Of a stretch of DNA of 18,911 bases, positions 1 to 8,235 are shown one piece after another (position 1 is the stretch's first letter; each line of letters begins with the position of its first letter). The stretch lies in NCBI GenBank assembly GCA_002751075.1, contig NAOQ01000009.1, forward strand, positions 7,810 through 26,720. Direction: 5' to 3'. Origin of the DNA: Ichthyophonus hoferi (Eukaryota; Opisthokonta; Ichthyosporea; Ichthyophonida; Ichthyophonidae). Position numbers and translations under genes: made by a program. The notes below the pieces were generated by a model. The model was not told where the DNA came from. It was given only the letters and a program-made list of their open reading frames with translations, and ran no database searches.

Positions 1-118
1 TCAGGTTCGCAAGCGAATATGAATTAAGGCCAGTATTTGATACCCTAGTGAGTGGAATTTCAATAATCCCTTCACTGAGCATTAAAAGAGGCGCTACCAC
101 AGCAAATTTAGAAAACAT
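1..118 (-). CDS. Pepsin-like aspartic protease paralogue, 5' end only (partial at window edge)
   Basis: The ATG is at 118 on the minus strand, with an in-frame TAA directly before it and A at -3. The open frame gives 39 residues before the window ends. It begins MFSKFAVVAPLLML and continues with EGIIEIPLT. Residues 1-24 match the complete protease at 5152-7399 at 18 of 24 positions. This part is a hydrophobic signal peptide followed by the start of an A1-type propeptide (the (I/V)PLT motif). After residue 24 the two proteins diverge, and the visible part lacks the Asn/Tyr-rich stretch of the complete gene. The catalytic domain would lie outside the window, so whether the gene is intact is unknown. 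The 5' flank is also similar to that of the complete gene, which supports a tandem duplication that included the promoter. Being an aspartic protease is inferred from the paralogue, since no catalytic motif is visible here. Confidence 0.8.
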   Translation of the reverse strand, partial: MFSKFAVVAPLLMLSEGIIEIPLTRVSNTGLNSYSLANL

Positions 119-224
119 TTAAATTTTGGTTAAGGTGACGGCTAATTGTGTCAACACAATTAATTCACAGCACAATTAATTTACTGTCACGCCTCATGCA
201 TGCTCGACATTTCATGTTTGTTCA

Positions 225-243
225 CTTAAATACTGTTTAAATA
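225..243 (-). promoter_or_regulatory. TATA-like boxes of the left-edge protease paralogue
   Basis: On the minus strand TATTTAAG (225-232) lies about 110 bp upstream of the ATG at 118, and a second TATTTAA lies just upstream at 236-243. The complete paralogue has the same TATTTAAG at almost the same distance from its ATG (about 109 bp), in flanks that still align. An inverted ATTGG (minus-strand CCAAT) lies at 273-277, about 45 bp further upstream. A promoter role is inferred from the motif and its conserved spacing. Confidence 0.5.
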
Positions 244-355
244 CATACTGTAGCTGCATTATGATAATAATGATTGGCTAATAACTACCATAAGCTAAAT
301 CAAATCGGGTGTTTGGAAGATAACAGCCCACCAATGGTAATGTTACATTTCCAGT

Positions 356-409
356 AACACCAATAGACAGCACCAACTTTTCCAGACGACAACATTATAA
401 TAGTAATTA
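356..409 (+). repeat. Dispersed repeat X, short fragment (copy X0)
   Basis: The stretch from AACACCAATAGA to ATAGTAATTAC aligns with the distal part of the other X copies, for example 18430-18475, which has the same ACACCAGTAGA, TTTTTCCAGAC and AATAGTAATT blocks. It is followed directly by repeat Y, the same X-then-Y order seen at 13744-14200. The boundaries are approximate. Confidence 0.5.
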
Positions 410-684
410 CACTGCCTTGGGGAATTCTTTGACCCAGGGCATAAAAGTATGAAACAGAAATATGTAAAAATCTTTAACATGATGACTACTTACCTGTAGG
501 CTTGTGGTATGACATCCAATGTAAAATAAAAAAAAGCAAGTTGATTAAATTGTATGGTGAATATTCTTTTTCGCTCTAGCTCTGGAGCTTGGCTCTGGTT
601 CTGGCTCTGGCTTTGCTGTGGGCTCTGGCATCTGGCGGCTGGCAGCTAGCTGACAGCTGAGATGATCTGTGGGTATTACCCAGT
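410..684 (+). repeat. Dispersed repeat Y, copy 1
   Basis: It aligns in patches with 13915-14200. Shared blocks are CTTGGG near the start, AGGGCATAA, CTTAGCTGCAGGCTTG against TTACCTGTAGGCTTG, ATGTAAAAT, and an ATCTGGCGGCTGGCAGCT block followed by GTGGGTNTTNCCCAG. Both copies lie between an X segment on the left and an X segment on the right, so X and Y may be parts of one longer element. No coding capacity is visible. The family is not recognised. Confidence 0.6.
577..660 (+). repeat. Degenerate GGCTCT/CTGGCT minisatellite inside repeat Y
   Basis: Imperfect hexamer-like repeats of GGCTCTGG, GGCTCTGGTT and CTGGCGGCTGGCAGCT stand out as G+C-rich in an AT-rich setting. A shorter version (CTCTGGCTCT, then CTGGCGGCTGGCGG) lies at 14146-14180 in the second Y copy. 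The array therefore belongs to the repeat and has changed length between copies. Confidence 0.6.
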
Positions 685-1085
685 TTCTCTGTTACAAAAT
701 AAGTAGGGATAGGAGCGTCCCTGTGATCTATATTCATTTATAAAGAGAAGGAATACCAAATTAAAGAGAGTTTTAACGTGACCCTTTGCATACAGAGTAT
801 ATATACGATAGGACATATTTTTTTATTACTAAAAAAGTGAGCAGGACTTGTCTTAGACAAGGTACCTAAGTATTGGGTTATCTGGACCCAAAACATTTGA
901 TCTGAAATAGTTGCGAAATCTCTACCATTGGCATAGTTCAATTTTGATAGATCATCTTGCCGTTTAACACCAACAAATTGCACTAGCTATTTTCCCAGGC
1001 TACATATGTAATACTTATAATATTATATGTTTATAACTATACAAAGACATACTTAAATTAATTAAATATTCATGTTTTAACAATT
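685..1085 (+). repeat. Dispersed repeat X, copy 1 (near full length)
   Basis: Runs from TCTCTGTTACAAAATAAG to CATGTTTTAACAA. Landmarks shared with the other copies are AATACCAAATTAAAGAG, TTTTAACGTGACC, AGGACTTGTCTTAG, TTATCTGGACCCAAAAC, CTCTACCATTGGC, TTTAACACCAA, TTGCACTAGCTATTTTCC, GGCTACATATGTAATA and TGTTTATAACTATA. The open frame on its minus strand (738-983) has no counterpart preserved in other copies and I treat it as chance. A short inverted repeat (TTTAACAA / TTGTTAAA) lies at the right end. No transposase or reverse transcriptase signal is seen, so this would be a non-autonomous repeat of unknown class. Confidence 0.8.
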
Positions 1086-1120
1086 TTATTTGTATTGTTA
1101 AACCAAAGTATGTGAGCAGG

Positions 1121-1490
1121 AAAAATCTGGCGCAGTGGAAGGCGGTCGTCTAGTGTGACTTTCAATTGGTAGAGCGGGTATGTCGAATGTAAGTAAGCTT
1201 AAGGATATATTGGTACATTATCTTGTATGGCAGAGTAATCCAATAGCCATTTTTGGATTCTATTTTGAGAATGGTGGATGGTACCTAGTGAAACCTTCTA
1301 AAGTACTACGAAAAGGTACTACGAAAAGGTGGGTGATCTTAAAATCAAGCGTCAGAAAGGTAAATCAGGTTTGGTTAAATCATTTATGAAACTAATATTC
1401 CAGGCTGACTAACTAGGGGTAATCCCTCCCGGAACTGCTTGCATAATATATAAATAAGTCACATGGGAGATTTGACGGACTCGCGTATTT
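1121..1490 (+). repeat. Dispersed repeat with tRNA-like head, copy 1 (possible SINE)
   Basis: It aligns with the reverse complement of 7670-8060 over nearly its whole length. Shared blocks include AATTGGTAGA near 1164, GGATTCTATTTTGAGAATGG at 1255, GAAAAGGT, ATTCCAGGCTG and TTGCATAATA near the end. The block CTTTCAATTGGTAGAGCGGG (1159-1178) resembles a tRNA D-arm/A-box (GCTCAGTTGGTAGAGCGGG). The other copy has a weak B-box-like GGAATGAATCT about 40 bp after its A-box. A 13-bp tandem duplication, TACTACGAAAAGG, sits at 1304-1329. The open frame 1180-1389 lies inside this repeat. Its partner copy keeps part of the same reading but then meets a stop, so I do not call a gene. No poly(A) tail or target duplication was identified. 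Confidence 0.55.
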
Positions 1491-1769
1491 GTAGTTTCCT
1501 GTATTTAGCTTACAAAAAAAACCCCAGGGTATCCGTGGCTAGGACTCCTAATGGCGAATCATATTTCCATATACAAATTCAATCAATAATTAAAGGGAGG
1601 ACCCGCACATTTCATTCGATGAATTCACGAGTGATTGCTTAGATTAAAATATTCCCAATTAATAATTATTATTACACATAAAATATTATTATTTATATTA
1701 TTGCATTAAAAACTATAGAAGAAAAATAATTATGAAATGGTTTTCCAGAGTCCAGTTCAACAAGATTGA
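1491..1769. other. Unassigned AT-rich spacer
   Basis: Nothing supportable was found. It holds a short poly(A) run, an AT-rich stretch near 1650-1730, and no coding signal on either strand. Confidence 0.5.
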
Positions 1770-2130
1770 ATGGTCTGTGTCACCAACTCTTCTCATAGTA
1801 TTTATCAAATTGGTAACACATCAGATTATATTTTGTTGTTTCCGCCAATCCAAGATTTATGGGCCAAAATTGAACCAGCCAATAGCAGAGGTCTCGCAAG
1901 CATAGTAAGCCATTTCAGTCCAGATATTCATAGCTTGGGCATCTTGCCTATGACAAGTCCTACTCGCTTGTTTAATAATAAAAATATGTCCATCATATGT
2001 GTCCGTGTATGCAGAGAAACCCATTAAAATACCCATTAATTTGATATTCCCTCTCCTTCTAAATGAATATAAGTTACAAGAACGCTCCTATCGCTACTTA
2101 CTATTTCCAACACAAACGCTCTCAAACCAT
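1770..2130 (-). repeat. Dispersed repeat X, inverted copy
   Basis: Read on the minus strand, this region follows the order of the other X copies: GTTGGAAATAGTAAGTAG, GATAGGAGCGTT, TTTCTCTGCATACACGGA, TATTTTTATTATTAAA, AGGACTTGTCATAGGCAAG, ATATCTGGAC, GACCTCTGCTATTGGCTGG, TTCAATTTTG and AATCTTGGATTGGCG. The match fades before the distal GGCTACATATG block. The overlapping plus-strand open frames 1770-2027 and 1999-2253 are shadows of this repeat. Confidence 0.75.
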
Positions 2131-2245
2131 CCAACTAAATTAATTATCAATATCTCGTTTAGTCGTAATCTAAACTATTACAAACCTCCGGGGATCAACT
2201 TACTGTTATCAACTAAATGGTTTCAAGCCTTAGTAAAAAACATCT
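2110..2245 (+). repeat. Dispersed repeat S, copy 1
   Basis: Shares with 8115-8235 the blocks CTCTCAAACCAT / CTTTCAAACCAT, CAACTAAATTA, AATATCTC, TAGTCGTAATCTAAA and CAAACCTCCGNNGATC. It abuts the 5' side of the inverted X copy and may be the far 5' part of a longer X element. Confidence 0.6.
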
Positions 2246-2720
2246 GCAGTTAATTAGGTTATCTATTCTTTAAATGTTTGTTTACTGGCCATTATTCGGG
2301 CTTCTACAATTGTTGCTCCAAACATCATACAATCTATATCATCAAATAAAATATGGCTTTGGTTTTTTGCTGTTCATGGAATTTAATTATTGGTGGTCAA
2401 AGGTTGCCAGATTTTGATTATAAGTTTGTCGGTCTGTAAAAAAAATAATTAATAATAAAGCTAGAATAGATGGGAAGAAAATGTCATATTGGACGAATTA
2501 CGTAGTTTATAGTTTTTCTGTGAAAGAAATAGTTATTAATAAAGCTGGAATAGATGTATAGGAAGAAAACGTCATATTAGACGAATTACATCATTTATGC
2601 TTTTTCTGTGAAGGAAATAGTTACTAATAAATCTGGAATAAATGGGAGGAAAATCTCATATTAAGTGAAGTATACTTTAGATTGCTTATCATATTAATAG
2701 AAAATTTCATCTGGTCCAAG
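2246..2720 (+). repeat. Dispersed repeat R, copy 1, with internal tandem expansion
   Basis: Aligns with 12813-13130. Shared blocks are AGGTTATCTATTCT, GGGCTTCT, ATTGTTG, TCATCAAAT, GCTGTTCATGGAATTTAAT, CAGNTTNTGATTAT, AATAATAAAGCTAGAATA and TACTTTAGATTNCTTATCAT. This copy has three units of an internal module where the other copy has one. No open frame of note. Confidence 0.7.
2434..2690 (+). repeat. Three-unit tandem repeat, period about 84-88 bp
   Basis: Units start with CTGTRAARRAAATA at 2434, 2518 and 2606. Each contains AATAAAGCTRGAATAGATG or a close variant, then GAAAANGTCATATT. The third unit is incomplete and runs into the single-copy part of repeat R. The homologous repeat at 12996-13080 has one unit, so the expansion or contraction happened after the copies separated. 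Confidence 0.75.
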
Positions 2721-4980
2721 GTACGTAAAGAATTTTATACATATACCCTCCTTATCGGATTCATCCTTTAAATAATTAAGAATATTAAACCTGCAACAGT
2801 GTATCTTTTAAATAATACTTAACTCTAGATACACATATATTCAACTTTATTTTGACTTAAGCTTGACCCATATTTAAAGGCAATTACTCTGTGTAACTAT
2901 TATAACTAATGAAGACAAAATCACCAGGCAATCGCCAACTTAATGCTTTCTATTACATAAGCAATACAGAAATATATATATAGGACAATATTCTTCTTAG
3001 GTTCAAACACAACTTTACTGTTTTACAGTAATTGTCAGGAACTAGTTGGCCGTGAAATCTAGTGAGATTTAATAAAGAGGTAGAAAGAGAGTTTTTTTGT
3101 TAAATTTTCTGGTCGTAGTTCAATGGTTGAAACTGGCTTGATCTACACAGCCTTATATTGTATTGCCGCCTGTATTTAATTAAATTCCAATGGTATATTC
3201 ATGGTAGTTCTCATGGTATCAAGGTGTAAAATGTAACGTCCTTTAAATGACGGGCAGGTGAAAAACGACAATACTAGAACAGAACGTGGACGCTTATTGA
3301 TAGCATATTCTGGGGAAGTACGCGCAAGTTGTGACGTTACAAATTACCAATGCCGTTTAACCGATCATAATCGAATCTGAGATGGTATACCGCAAATTTA
3401 TTGGTGAAAGCAAACAGCACTAAAGTTTTGAATTGAATTACTCGACCGATACACAATTTATGATTACAACCCAAGTATCAACTATCCTTGACACGTGCAT
3501 TTATCCATATTGTTTTACCCACCCATAAGAAAAATGTTACAATTATGAAAGGTTTATAAGATATCAATTTGACCAGAAAATTGAAACCTCACGGAGTTTT
3601 ATATAAATGCTAATCTTGTTAGTAAATATACAACTGGTTATGAATAAATTTCTCGATTGCACTTACTTATTTGGGAGGGTTGGCGTAAATGGTTCTATAC
3701 AGCTAATCATAGCCCGGTATAAAATATCTATATTATATAATAATCGAGTTTTCTTATTCTACTAGGAGGAAAACCAACTCAATTGAAATAATTCCTGTAT
3801 TTGATTCCCTAAAAAATATATATATCTCGCTTATCTGCATCTGCGAATGTAATCTAGTAATATAAATACTAATAATATAATAAAACAATAAAACAATAGT
3901 AACAACATGAAATTTTTGGGATTTCTAACTATACAAAGACAGGCGTGATTTTAGGTTCAGCGGATACAAATACCATCGGCAGTAGGGGTATGGTGATCCC
4001 ATACCAATTAATCTGAAGTTATGATGAATTTACCTCAACCAGATCACCTGATGGATACTGATAGCCAATGGACGTAGAGGACAGGTAAGCAAACGCTGGC
4101 CTCACAAATTGATAGGAAATGCTAGAAATTACGTTATTTTATTAACAATATTAGGCGTGGAAAGACAGAAATACATGGGAAGTATGTCTTAATTAATGTT
4201 ATCTATACCTTAATACATAATACATTATTTCGATATCGATCTAATCCCTGGTTATCGTCTTGTTGAATTTTTTTATGTCATGTCTTTATCGCCGGACTTA
4301 CCTCGCCTGTCCCTAGACTGATTGTTGCAGTTTTGTAGTTGACGATCCGTCTTTTGGTGAAATTGGCAAATTTGGCTCATTCCAGAATGTAAGCCGGCAT
4401 CAGATGGATATGACTATTGAGTTTTCCTCCTCTTACAATTCTAGTTGCATAATCAATTGGTTTAGAATGAATAATATCGTGGTAATAATTTTGTTGTTTT
4501 TTAGATCAGGTACAACCTGATCATTTAGCTTGTTCGGGTATTTCGTTGTCTTTAATAATGTTTGCATGTTTAGAATCATAAAGAATGCTAGCACAGATGG
4601 CTTTCTATTAAGTTTATTACAATTAAGAAACCAGGCATTAAAAATTCTATATAACACAACTTCTTATATCCTATATATTATATAATGTTCCTGATGTATT
4701 CAGGCACAAATTCAGCAATTACAAATTGATGCACTAGTTCTACTTCATTTCTGGTTATTGGTATTTCTATTATGTTATTAAGTTAATATATATACCTATT
4801 AACTTAGTTGGATATATATATTCTGTTGTTTTAAATGTTTTGTATTTAGAGTTACTGATTCCCTAATTAGAAATAGTGATATCAACATATATATACATAT
4901 ACCCAAATGTAATAACAGTTACTACATGCCGGTTGTTACTCTCAATAGATGATAAAATGTGGGGTTTATATATATTACTT
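2721..4980. other. Intergenic region without a supportable gene
   Basis: AT-rich sequence with short open frames only. The longest, 4433-4657 on the minus strand, has no recognisable motif and is AT-biased. A CpG-bearing patch at 3231-3342 is bounded by a 9-bp inverted repeat (TGTAACGTC / GACGTTACA). A sequence resembling a tRNA D-arm (GTAGTTCAATGGTTGAAAC) lies at 3116-3134, without a B-box. A somewhat less AT-rich stretch at 3945-4120 shows no continuous reading frame. Confidence 0.5.
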
Positions 4981-4986
4981 TTTATT
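4981..4986 (-). terminator. Candidate polyadenylation signal of the aspartic protease
   Basis: AATAAA on the minus strand, about 165 bp downstream of the protease stop codon. A weaker AATAAG lies closer to the stop (5108-5113). Either could define the 3' end. The choice is inferred from the motif only. Confidence 0.4.
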
Positions 4987-5151
4987 GTCAGCTAATAGAG
5001 GTACACAGTACCTGTATCTGTGCTATATGGGTGAATATAATTGTCTACATAATACGCACTAGCCCAAATGCTTATTATGGAATATGGATCCACTGCACCA
5101 TTTTCTTCTTATTTGTGGGCTCCAGATTGCCCTGCTGTAAGGCTGCTAGAT

Positions 5152-7399
5152 TTAATACTCATGATTACAGTGTTCTACCTTAGAAAATCCAACACGACCG
5201 TTGGCTGTATCAAAATATACCCAATGGCCCATTAAAGCAACGTCACCAAGAATCACAGCCACCTCATCAGCTGGGGTCTCATAATATCCATTGGAATCAA
5301 TTCCATAAACATAGTAGTTTATCTTTAAACGGCGGTTGCGTGGACCCCAATAGGTGAAGTAAGCTTGGGCAGGCACACGTAATGTAGCACCGTTCAAACT
5401 AATTGTAATGTCTGGCAGCATAGCGAGCTGTTATATTAATGTGATAAGATTAAGATGGTGGCAGAAAAAAAGAATAGAGGGAGAGGTGAAGAGCATACCT
5501 TGTTAGCATTTGTTACCGTATTTTGTATAATATCAAGAATCTAAATATCACATACGACATACATAAATGCGATCCTATACCTCAATATCTATATATACAA
5601 TCTTATGTTACTATCACTTAAATGGGATTTTACAAAACATAAGAAACATTTGCTAGTAGATGATGAATAGGGTTAAAGCCCAAGTACAGCATATACAATG
5701 GTGACGGTGTAAACGTAAACTAGAAATGGAAAGGAAAAGAAAATTTACAACCTGCCAAATTATCTACTAGATATTGATAGAAAAAGGTAGTAGGAGTACA
5801 TACCTGGTCGGCAGTTACAGCAATATACTGAGGAACAACATCATTGTAATTTTGGTCATAATTACATGCCGTTCCCAATTGTCGCAGATAATTGCAGATA
5901 CGATGGGCGAAAGCCTCCAAGAGTTGCCCAGGTACAACGAGTTGAGTAGTACCACTATCCACAATTGCTTTCAAACCTGTAGGTAGGTAGGTAAATAGAA
6001 ATGAGGTTAATTTGATAATATATTATTATTCTTGAACATGCAAAAACTAAGGAAATTAAGGGTTCTTCACGTGTCTAGTTAGTTGTATATCGCTTCAGCT
6101 CTTTCTTATCTGGTTCAGTATAAACACATGCCAATGCATGTAATATTTTGTGTTGAGTTAGATGGTGCACAGCTTATGTATTTCTTATCAGGTAATGGAT
6201 ATGCAATTATGTGAGTATATATATGCAAATTAAAAACGATGCTGACAACAATAATTACCTCCTGTGTTTGGCATATAATAATTATCGAAATATATTGCAT
6301 ATGTCCTGACTGTGTACCATGACTTCTCAACGAGAGGTGTGAACTCCATGCCTGCTATTTCTCCTCCACCGATAATCATCTTTCCTCCCTTACCACTAGG
6401 ATCAAAACACATAGCGAGGGCATCTGGAATACCGTTCTCTTTTGAAAGTGTTGACATAAGTGTTTTACCTTTATTAATTTTCCCATATATAGAAGAAATA
6501 CTTTCATATGCCAAACCTAAAATTCCATCTACCGCGTTTGCATCTTTACCCCACATTCCTTCAGTTTGCTGATGAATATATCCAAGATACTGATCATCAG
6601 CCCGGACACCTGCCATTTCAACGTCGGCTTTGTATATTTTGTAATTTGCAAATGTCTTCGTTCCAGGAGTTCCATAGCAATTGCTACCATCTATGTCTAC
6701 ATAAGATCCATAGTTATTCTTAATAGCATTGCCAGAAACACAATTCCCTATAGAAGAGGTTTGTGGATTACATGTATTTCCGCCGCGTGGATATGTGCGA
6801 CAGTAGCTGCCGACCAACAACAAATCGCTAGAGCCGGTATCGCAAATTAACCTATATTCCTGGTTGTCGATCTTTATCTGTGTACAACGGTAGAGATTGT
6901 AAGAAACTGACTTTGATTACTAAGATAATCCTCACAGTTTTGTAGTAACAGAATTTAATATTTTATGATTTTTTATGCACTTATACTGATAGTATATAGG
7001 CGTAAAATTTACAAAAGCATCGCCTTAAAACAAAATTAGCACAAATGGGGAAAATTAAGAAAAATGAGTATATGCAGATAGATATGGAAAAAATGATGTT
7101 GGGAAGATGTTTTCGTGCAATAGCTGTATATGTACAGCCTACAGGTGCATTTTTCAATCACCTACCTTAGCAATATATGAGCGATGTGTTGAACCTACAC
7201 CACCTTCAAGTTCCAAGTCGTCACCATTTGAGTGGCGGTTGTAGTTGTTGTTGTAGTAGTTGTTGTGGTTTCTGGCGTTGTAGTTGTTGACATAATAGAA
7301 TCTATTCTTCGACAAACCATATTCCTTGGTGAGCGGCACTTCAATAGCTCCTTCGCCGAGCATTAGCAAACTGGCTACCACGGCAATTTTAGACAGCAT
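5152..7399 (-). CDS. Secreted pepsin-like aspartic protease (family A1), four exons, 433 residues
   Basis: Exons on the minus strand are 7399-7166, 6877-6259, 5976-5804 and 5427-5152. The joins preserve frame (phases 0, 1, 0) with donors GTAGGT, GTAATT and GTATGT and acceptors ending CAG. The ATG has an in-frame TGA two codons upstream and A at -3. Residues 1-18 are a hydrophobic signal peptide, followed by a short propeptide beginning IEVPLTKEYG. An Asn/Tyr-rich linker spans about 35-57. The two catalytic motifs are DTGSS (Asp91) and DSGTT (Asp291), 200 residues apart. A candidate flap lies around Tyr137-Ser143. DGILGLAY (195-202), LPDITISLNG (346-355), ILGD (401-404) and FDTANGRVGF (414-423) are typical of A1. 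Both lobes are complete and there is no C-terminal membrane segment, so the enzyme should be secreted or vacuolar. Oddities: Cys90 precedes the first catalytic Asp, and the Trp usual four residues after DTGS is Leu98. The family is certain; the substrate and physiological role are unknown. Confidence 0.93.
5428..5803 (-). other. Intron 3 of the aspartic protease (376 bp, phase 0)
   Basis: Donor CAG/GTATGT follows the codons for Ala-Asp-Gln, and acceptor AATATAACAG precedes Leu-Ala-Met-Leu-Pro-Asp. Reading through the intron would destroy the A1 alignment; removing it joins the middle of the C-terminal lobe to LPDITISL, as expected. Confidence 0.88.
5977..6258 (-). other. Intron 2 of the aspartic protease (282 bp, phase 1)
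   Basis: Donor GGAG/GTAATT and acceptor ACCTACCTACCTACAG/GT. The split codon is GGT (Gly285). The join gives MPNTGG-LKAIVDSGTT, placing the second catalytic Asp six residues after the junction glycine. The 3' end carries a CCTA tandem pyrimidine-rich tract. Confidence 0.9.
6878..7165 (-). other. Intron 1 of the aspartic protease (288 bp, phase 0)
   Basis: Donor AAG/GTAGGT and acceptor TGTACACAG/ATA. The join produces SYIAK-IKIDNQEYRLICDTGSS, a good match to the A1 pattern of a beta strand running into the first catalytic motif. The intron therefore separates the signal, pro and linker exon from the catalytic domain. Confidence 0.88.
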
Positions 7400-7503
7400 A
7401 CTTCAAAATTGGGTTAATTCAATAATTAATTGTGTGTACACGACACTATTATTTCATAATACACAGTGTGTATTCTGAACGCTTTATGTGAATTCTTTTA
7501 TTG

Positions 7504-7511
7504 CTTAAATA
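7504..7511 (-). promoter_or_regulatory. TATA-like box of the aspartic protease
   Basis: Minus-strand TATTTAAG lies about 109 bp upstream of the ATG at 7399. The left-edge paralogue has the same octamer at about 110 bp, and the flanks align around it (GCTTAAATACTACAGCCGCAT here, with a matching CACTTAAATACTG and TAGCTGCAT there). Transcription would be expected to begin roughly 30 bp downstream, leaving a 5' leader of about 75-80 bp. This is inferred from motif and conservation. Confidence 0.55.
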
Positions 7512-7669
7512 CTACAGCCGCATATGTAACATGTTTTGGATTAATAAAATCTAATACCAAAATCTAGATCCAATCAAGCACATGAAAGAAACCACTTACG
7601 TATTGGTATCTTATAACTCTAGTGCAATAAGATATTATAATCTTAATGGTATGTAATTAAGTTGGTAAG

Positions 7670-8060
7670 CACTGGAGCAGCTAAGGAAGCTGTGTCCAGT
7701 CTGTCAGATTTCACTTGTAAAATAATTATTATGCAATCTAGTTATAGGTGGAGCCGTGCCCATTTAGCCAGCCTATTCATTAGCATACCTAAAGAAAATC
7801 TGGCTTTAAAGCTCTTAATTAAGATTATAAACCTTTTCATAGTAACGTAAAAGGCTCCAGAAGGTGCCATTCACCATTCTCAAAATAAAATCCAACACTT
7901 GCTATTAGGGTGCCCTGCCGTACAAGGTAGTAGAAAGGACAATGGAAACATGACGATTACAATTTATAATTGAATGTGTCAGAGCAGATTCATTCCTTGG
8001 CTTACCTTTGACTTACCCCTTCTACCAATTAGAACTTGCACGCACTTAGCGGGTAGATTT
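7670..8060 (-). repeat. Dispersed repeat with tRNA-like head, inverted copy 2 (possible SINE)
   Basis: Its reverse complement matches 1121-1490 across head, body and 3' part. The head reads TTCTAATTGGTAGAAGGGG followed about 40 bp later by GGAATGAATCT, an A-box/B-box-like arrangement in a degenerate tRNA-like segment. Relative to copy 1 it has about 65 extra bases between head and body. It sits just upstream of the protease promoter, reading in the same direction as the gene. The open frame 7662-7850 is a shadow of this repeat. Confidence 0.55.
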
Positions 8061-8104
8061 GCGTTCAACTGGGCCAAGACTTGTCTGTTTAAATCATTTG
8101 GTTT

Positions 8105-8235
8105 TGAAATACATGCCAAATGCTTTCAAACCATATCAATTTCCAACTAAATTACTAATATCTCAATAGTCGTAATCTAAAATAATGCAAACCTCCGAAG
8201 ATCCACCTACTATTATTAACTGAATAACCTCGAGC
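8105..8235 (+). repeat. Dispersed repeat S, copy 2
   Basis: Aligns with 2110-2245. Shared blocks are CTTTCAAACCATA, CCAACTAAATTA, AATATCTC, TAGTCGTAATCTAAAA, CAAACCTCCGAAGATC and TTATTAACTGAAT. Here it lies next to the SINE-like repeat rather than next to X. Confidence 0.55.

Noticed and set aside
738-983. 81-codon minus-strand frame in repeat X
   Set aside because: Not preserved in other X copies; no motif.
1128-1138. TGGCGCAGTGG as the A-box of a tRNA gene
   Set aside because: No acceptor stem pairing or B-box at the proper distance; the aligned second copy of the repeat does not keep it. At most part of a SINE-like head.
1180-1389. Open frame of 69 codons whose GFYFENG segment is also readable in the inverted copy near 7870-7940
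   Set aside because: Differences between the two copies are spread over all three codon positions, the second copy soon reaches a stop, and the frame lies inside a SINE-like repeat. Conservation here is better explained by repeat homology than by coding.
5774-5986. Plus-strand open frames opposite the protease exons (5774-5986, 6312-6572, 6508-6723, 6566-6850)
   Set aside because: They are antisense shadows of exons 2 and 3; the minus-strand reading has clear A1 motifs and splice sites.
6115-6330. Minus-strand frame overlapping intron 2 and the end of exon 2
   Set aside because: A different frame from the protease, mostly intronic, with no family resemblance.
5152-7399. Assignment of the protease to the membrane-anchored BACE type, because of DGILGLAY, VDSGTT and similar Asp spacing
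   Set aside because: There is no C-terminal transmembrane segment, and these motifs are shared by many A1 enzymes. Only the family-level call is supported.
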